Shown piece by piece: positions 59,636 to 64,000 of a stretch of DNA of 64,000 nt; the first letter of the stretch is position 1; the number at the start of each line of letters is the position of its first letter. The notes beneath the pieces were generated by a model. That model was not told the DNA's origin. It did not search any database and was given only the letters and a program-made list of their open reading frames with translations. Origin of the DNA: Opitutales bacterium (GTDB lineage: Bacteria > Verrucomicrobiota > Verrucomicrobiia > Opitutales > Oceanipulchritudinaceae); NCBI GenBank assembly GCA_020831485.1, contig JAFIGG010000135.1, forward strand, positions 1-64,000, read 5' to 3'. A program made the position numbers and the translations under genes.

Positions 59636-62158
59636 ATGGATTCAGCTTCTACCTTACCTGTCACAGTCACCAAAGCCCATCGAATTTTCATCCCGTCCCG
59701 CGTCCTGGCGGGCAACGGCAATATCCTCCCCGATCACCCCGCACAACGTGCAGCTTGGGTCTGGTCACCCCATCGTGGACCAAATGAGACGGCAGTCGTT
59801 GATTTCAGCCTCAGTTTCAATTGGCCTTCGAACGGCACTTTACGCTTCCATGTAACAGCGGATCAGAGGTTTCAACTGTTTATCGACGGGAATGAAGTTT
59901 CCTACGGGCCAGACCGTTGCGACATTCTGCACTGGGCGGTAACAACGCTTGAAATTGAGCTAAGCCAGGGGCAGCACCGCATCGATGCGAGATGCTGGCA
60001 GATTGCTGAAGCAGCGGGATCCAGTCGCTTGGACCCCAAGCATGCAGACGGCAACATAAATGCTCCAAATCCGCCAATGGCCCAAATGAGCTATCAGGCT
60101 GGATTCTTGCTGGCTGGCGACAGCGATCTTTCCCCTCATCTCTTGGATACGGGAAAGGCAAACTGGCAATGCATAGACCGAACGAACGCATTGAGTCTAA
60201 CTGGTCCCAAAAACCATGGATACCACGATATAGGTCCTGAGTTTCATTTCAATATGAAACGATGGAGAAAAGCGGAAACACTAAAAGGCAATCCGGTAAT
60301 CGTCAAGAATCCACCCACTTTTAACCAACATGGGATACGCAATACCGGATGGGTTTTGACATCAACCCCATTGCCTGAACAGATTCGTAAAGAGGTTTCG
60401 CCGGGAAAAATCAGGGCCATTCGAGCCGCTTTAGATCCTGAAGCTGCTTGGACTGAAGACACCGAAGTAGACACTGGAAGCTGGCAGAAACTAATCGAGG
60501 CCGGCCAGGAAATTAAAATTCCACCGCAGGTGGACGTCGAACTAATCTGGGATTTTGAGCAATACCTTTGCGGCTACCCTGTTCTCGTATGGAGCGGTGG
60601 AGAGGATTCATACATCGAATGGTCGTGGGCTGAATCGCTCTTCGAAGTCCCTCAGGGCCAGATCGTTGAAGCTGAGTCGCCCCGCGGTCACCGAGGTGAA
60701 ATCAACGGCAAAAGATGGCACGGTTTTGGAGACACTTTTCAAGCATCCGGAGTGAGCAACGAGCTAGCGCCAGCTCTTTGGTGGCGCTCCGGGCGCTATG
60801 CTCGGTTGCGAATAACAACAGCGGGCGAACCTTTAACAATCAAGCACCTTAAAGTTCTGAAAACTGGCTATCCGCTTGAGCGAAAATTCTCTTGGAATTC
60901 GTCTGACCCGGAGTGGGATGCGATTATCCCACTGCTTGCAACAGGCTTGGAAGCCGGAGCCCACGAAGTTTGGGCGGATAGCCCCTACTACGAGCAAATG
61001 ATGTATGTCGGCGACAATGTATTGCATGCCCTGTCCAACTACACCTGCTATGAGGACGACAGATTATCCCGCCGCACGATCGAACTCCTCGACTGGTCAC
61101 GAGGTGAGTCGCGAGCAGGCCTAATTGCAGAACGGTATCCTGCGGCCTGGCGTCAGGAAGCGACAACATTCGCAACGCTCTATCCAAGTTTGATCAAAAA
61201 CTTTCTGCTGTGGCGAGGGGACACGGAATTCGTGTCCCGCCACCTGTCCGGTATGCGGCAGCTGATGGAATCCCTCATTGCCATGATCGATCACACGGGA
61301 CTACTTAGAGAAGTTGCCGGATGGCCTTTCATCGACTGGGTCCCTGATTGGAATCAAGGATGTGGACCAGGCGTCCGAGAGGGCAATTCTTCCATTGTGA
61401 ATCTACACATGGTTTTGGCCCTGGATACCGCGGCTTGGATCGAGAACGAAATTGGAGAAAAACTTATTGGCCAACGCTATACAAAGCTTTCCGCGTTAAT
61501 CTTCCAAAAGATAATAGACATTTACTGGGATAATGGAAGAAACATTCTGTTGGACACAACGGATGAGAAGGCGATGACAAGCGAACACGCTCAGGTCCTT
61601 GCCGTCTTATCCCAAAAACTCAGCCAAGAGAAAAAACATGCATGCCTGAACGCATTGGTGGCAGGCGGGCTCAATGCGAAGTGTACGATATACTTTTCCT
61701 ACTACTTGCTCGAATGTTTCTATCAAAGCAGGTGTGAGGACGCATTCTTTAAGCGTCTTCAGTTCTGGAGAGAATTACCGGCAAAAGGGTTTTGTTCGCT
61801 TCCGGAAATGCCGGATCCCTGTCGCAGCGATTCGCATGGCTGGGGAGCGCACCCGCTCTATCACAGCTTTGCTTCAATAGCTGGTATCCGTCCTGCGAAG
61901 CTCGGTTTCCGCGAGATTGCCATCGAACCGATGCTTGGAAAGCTGAATGCTCTGCAGACTAGTTGCGTTCATCCAAATGGTGAAATCCGTTTTAAATACT
62001 CTAAATCCAAAAAAGAAACCGGATTTGAGGTTGAACTGCCGCGAGAAACAAGCGGATTCCTAAAATGGCAAGGAGAGAAACATCCCCTGCGACCCGGAAA
62101 ACAGTTTATCAAGATTGATCAGGAATTGGTTGTGTCTCGAAATTCAGGTTTAGTTTGA
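59636..62158 (+). CDS. GH78-like alpha-L-rhamnosidase, cytoplasmic
   Basis: An 840-aa protein from ATG 59636. The N-terminal beta-sandwich domains (about 1-430) are followed by an (alpha/alpha)6 barrel (about 440-760) and a C-terminal beta domain. The GH78 motif DCPYREQ-x-GD appears as WADSPYYEQMMYVGD, with the acidic residues kept, and FIDWVPDWNQG follows. It would release terminal L-rhamnose (or a related 6-deoxy or methylated sugar). No signal peptide. A TIM-barrel isomerase gene follows 11 nt downstream. L-rhamnose isomerase at 15034 is the logical next enzyme. Confidence 0.83.
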   Translation: MDSASTLPVTVTKAHRIFIPSRVLAGNGNILPDHPAQRAAWVWSPHRGPNETAVVDFSLSFNWPSNGTLRFHVTADQRFQLFIDGNEVSYGPDRCDILHWAVTTLEIELSQGQHRIDARCWQIAEAAGSSRLDPKHADGNINAPNPPMAQMSYQAGFLLAGDSDLSPHLLDTGKANWQCIDRTNALSLTGPKNHGYHDIGPEFHFNMKRWRKAETLKGNPVIVKNPPTFNQHGIRNTGWVLTSTPLPEQIRKEVSPGKIRAIRAALDPEAAWTEDTEVDTGSWQKLIEAGQEIKIPPQVDVELIWDFEQYLCGYPVLVWSGGEDSYIEWSWAESLFEVPQGQIVEAESPRGHRGEINGKRWHGFGDTFQASGVSNELAPALWWRSGRYARLRITTAGEPLTIKHLKVLKTGYPLERKFSWNSSDPEWDAIIPLLATGLEAGAHEVWADSPYYEQMMYVGDNVLHALSNYTCYEDDRLSRRTIELLDWSRGESRAGLIAERYPAAWRQEATTFATLYPSLIKNFLLWRGDTEFVSRHLSGMRQLMESLIAMIDHTGLLREVAGWPFIDWVPDWNQGCGPGVREGNSSIVNLHMVLALDTAAWIENEIGEKLIGQRYTKLSALIFQKIIDIYWDNGRNILLDTTDEKAMTSEHAQVLAVLSQKLSQEKKHACLNALVAGGLNAKCTIYFSYYLLECFYQSRCEDAFFKRLQFWRELPAKGFCSLPEMPDPCRSDSHGWGAHPLYHSFASIAGIRPAKLGFREIAIEPMLGKLNALQTSCVHPNGEIRFKYSKSKKETGFEVELPRETSGFLKWQGEKHPLRPGKQFIKIDQELVVSRNSGLV

Positions 62159-62169
62159 AAGCGATAAAG

Positions 62170-63018
62170 ATGAATAATCAGGCAGCTGAAATAAAAATAC
62201 TCATAAACTACTGGACTTTCTGGGACCAAAAAGGGCCAGATGGAAAAGAATTGGATATACCGGAAATGATCGTCCGAACTGCTGCGCAAGGTTTTGACGC
62301 ATTCACTTGCCCCTCTGATTTCCCGAACCTTAAAGAACTCTTATCACAACATGAACTTCGCTTCGCCGCAGCATTTCAGGCTTTCGACCGCGCTCAGTTG
62401 AAGCGGGAAATTGAAAAAGGTGCGGAGATTGATTCTGGCCCCATGAATTGCCAACTCGGGCGGCACAATACTTCAACGCAAGAAGCAGTTTCGCTTACCC
62501 TGGAAATGATGTCACTTGCCGCTGACAATGGGGTTGATGTGCACCTTGAAACACACAGGGATACCTGCACAGAAACACCTGAAAAAACAGCAGCAATTAT
62601 CGAGACCTGCTTCAACGAGTCAGGTAAATTTCCTTTGGTCAATTTTGATTTTTCTCATTTCTCTTGTGTAAAGCACCTCGATGCAGGCAACTACTCCGAG
62701 CGCCTACTCGAACCGAACAAAAGCCTTTTCCAACATTCTTCACTCTGGCATATGCGGCCTTTTAACGGACACCATTGTCAGGTACCCGTAACAGATGGAA
62801 GAGGTAATCTATCGAGTGAATATCTGGAAATCCGTCCATTCATAAAAGACTGCATACAGGCCTGGACCTGCGGCCCCAGGCCGAATAACGAGCTCTGGGT
62901 GTGTCCTGAGCTTGGCCCCATTCCTGGATACGGATTGAGTTGCTTCCCAGATCGCTGGGCCGACACGATCATACTTGCAAATGATTTGAAAAAGATATGG
63001 TCGGAAACTATAAAATAG
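62170..63018 (+). CDS. Xylose-isomerase-like TIM-barrel protein
   Basis: A 282-aa protein from ATG 62170, placed 11 nt after the GH78 stop. It has the AP2Ec/xylose-isomerase-like TIM-barrel pattern: NGVDVHLETHRDTC, FPLVNFDFSHFS, HMRPFNGHHCQ and WVCPELGPIPGYG with His/Glu/Asp metal ligands. Such proteins isomerise or epimerise sugars. No clear signal peptide. Likely co-expressed with the rhamnosidase. Substrate unknown. Confidence 0.78.
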   Translation: MNNQAAEIKILINYWTFWDQKGPDGKELDIPEMIVRTAAQGFDAFTCPSDFPNLKELLSQHELRFAAAFQAFDRAQLKREIEKGAEIDSGPMNCQLGRHNTSTQEAVSLTLEMMSLAADNGVDVHLETHRDTCTETPEKTAAIIETCFNESGKFPLVNFDFSHFSCVKHLDAGNYSERLLEPNKSLFQHSSLWHMRPFNGHHCQVPVTDGRGNLSSEYLEIRPFIKDCIQAWTCGPRPNNELWVCPELGPIPGYGLSCFPDRWADTIILANDLKKIWSETIK

Positions 63019-63076
63019 ACCACTCGACTTCCCTCAATTAAATCCTTAAAAAATCCCCAGCCCCCTTTTTATTAAC

Positions 63077-64000
63077 ATGCTTAACAAGATCCTGTCCAAA
63101 CCAATCCAAGCCTTCGTCGCCAGTCTGTTTGGGATAAAACTGGCTATCGTCACATCATTAGCCGCCCCGCACGGAGACTTGTGGGCGAACTATACCGTCA
63201 GCCAAAACGGCAACGTCCAAACAGGAAATTTCCTAGGCAGCTTGAATATTGCCCAAGCCCCATGGATTCATTCCCATATGGCCAATTCAAAATTCTATCT
63301 GCCGGAAGAACACGTCCAGGAAGAAGGCGCTTGGCTGTACTTACCACGGAAATCCAACGCTCCTGAAATCATTTCTATTGCAGTTGCTTTTCAGAACTTG
63401 GATTTCGCAATGTTGCACGTCCAGCTCTCGCTTTCGGCAAACCTCGAAGTTCATTGGGGCACTTCGCCTGAGACACTCAACCATCAGACCGAAAGCTCTC
63501 CCACAGCAGGCCAAAGCGAACACATTGTCAACTTGGGAGATCTTCCTCCGAACGAAACCATCTACTATAAAATAGTGGCAGTCACACCCCAGGGTCCAAC
63601 CAGCCAGAGCAGTGTTAAGTCTTTCACTACGCAGGGAGTAACAATGGCGCAGGAAGTCTCCCGTCATGGAATCACCTGGAGATTCGACAAAGCCTATCCC
63701 GTCGGACAGTTTGCTAACGGCGACTGGTGGGTTGTGGGCCCGGTCAAAATTATTGGGATTGATCCCGTGCCAGGCCCAATACCAGAGGAGGAAGACATCG
63801 CTGACGTCATCGATCATAACCAATACCACACAACCAGTTTGCGGGCAGACAGAAGGTGGAAAAACGGCTCTATGATTGTCAGCCTCCAGAACGGCTACCA
63901 TCAGGCCTACGACTCTCGCAACGCAAACTATAATCCAGCTCTGCGGTTCCAGGCAGGCGACACTCTTGAACAAGGCCAATCCCTCATTTCAACGGAAAGC
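63077..64000 (+). CDS. Secreted protein, partial at right edge, similar to the 1025-aa protein
   Basis: The frame is open from ATG 63077 to the window end (308 codons), so the protein is incomplete. A signal peptide (about 1-34) is followed by a fibronectin-III-like segment (about 90-185; LEVHWGTSPETL, ETIYYKIVAVTP). From about residue 186 it reads VSRHGITWRFDKAYPVGQFANGDWWVVGP, matching in pattern the start of the 1025-aa protein's mature part (VFSWTFNE, GYFVDGMPWIV), and later RFQAGDTL matches its VYPGDVV. The two are likely paralogues with different N-terminal modules. Function unknown. Confidence 0.75.
   Translation, partial: MLNKILSKPIQAFVASLFGIKLAIVTSLAAPHGDLWANYTVSQNGNVQTGNFLGSLNIAQAPWIHSHMANSKFYLPEEHVQEEGAWLYLPRKSNAPEIISIAVAFQNLDFAMLHVQLSLSANLEVHWGTSPETLNHQTESSPTAGQSEHIVNLGDLPPNETIYYKIVAVTPQGPTSQSSVKSFTTQGVTMAQEVSRHGITWRFDKAYPVGQFANGDWWVVGPVKIIGIDPVPGPIPEEEDIADVIDHNQYHTTSLRADRRWKNGSMIVSLQNGYHQAYDSRNANYNPALRFQAGDTLEQGQSLISTES

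Noticed and set aside
1-64000. CRISPR array, rRNA, transposon or prophage genes
   Set aside because: No regularly spaced repeats, no rRNA sequence, and no transposase, integrase or phage structural gene was recognised on either strand.

Overview
The window looks like a chromosome segment of a marine or glycan-feeding bacterium of the Verrucomicrobiota (Puniceicoccales/Opitutae-like). This is an inference from gene content: intracellular and secreted glycan enzymes, a sulfatase, a GH88 enzyme with a Trp/Tyr-rich N-terminal domain of a kind I associate with that group, many DeoR and AraC regulators, and weak or absent Shine-Dalgarno signals at many starts. A cytochrome P450 and a membrane di-iron oxygenase point to an aerobic or facultative lifestyle. 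No rRNA, tRNA, CRISPR array or transposase gene was found.

Layout. (1) 1-10.5 kb is a defence-type island on the minus strand: SNF2 helicase, a small ORF, an Abi_2/HEPN protein, a 96-aa ORF, a STAS-GHKL ATPase, a STAS-like DUF4325 protein, a two-TM coiled-coil protein, a type III-like DNA methyltransferase (Mod) and an AlbA_2/Schlafen-type ATPase cut by the left edge. A 46-bp repeat occurs on both sides of the SNF2 gene. (2) 10.5-15 kb has a DeoR regulator divergent from a UroD-family methyltransferase plus a GH94-type phosphorylase. (3) 15-20.2 kb is a minus-strand sugar operon: a fused TIM-barrel isomerase/pentulose-phosphate-type epimerase, two zinc-type dehydrogenases and L-rhamnose isomerase, ending in a clear terminator. 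A divergent DeoR gene and a PocR-AraC regulator follow. (4) 22.4-32.8 kb is a plus-strand run with every part of a corrinoid methyltransferase (O-demethylase-type) system: MetF-MetV fusion, pterin methyltransferase (MTII), amidohydrolase, corrinoid protein, UroD-thioredoxin fusion, CobW-like GTPase, DUF1638 protein, RACo-like reductive activase and a UroD-type MTI candidate. (5) 32.8-39.6 kb has an AraC gene divergent from UroD protein, 2Fe-2S ferredoxin, P450, SSS transporter and a sulfatase without a signal peptide. (6) 39.6-47.9 kb encodes mostly secreted proteins: trypsin-like protein, a 1025-aa protein with C-terminal lectin-like repeats, GH88 and a GH39-like clan A hydrolase. (7) 47.9-52.5 kb has DeoR, a BadF-type sugar kinase and three hexose-phosphate isomerases/cupins. 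(8) 52.5-59.3 kb is a minus-strand operon: desaturase-Rieske-NqrF-like fusion, SSS transporter, GH3, AraC. (9) 59.3-64 kb has a GH78-like rhamnosidase, a TIM-barrel isomerase and the start of a secreted protein that resembles the 1025-aa protein.

How it may work together (inference): secreted enzymes break a sulfated, uronate- and rhamnose-containing, probably O-methylated glycan. SSS transporters import small products. Cytosolic GH78, GH3, GH94, sulfatase, isomerases and kinases process them, and methyl groups are removed by a corrinoid/tetrahydrofolate route and perhaps by the two oxygenases. The methylated substrate is not identified by the sequence itself.
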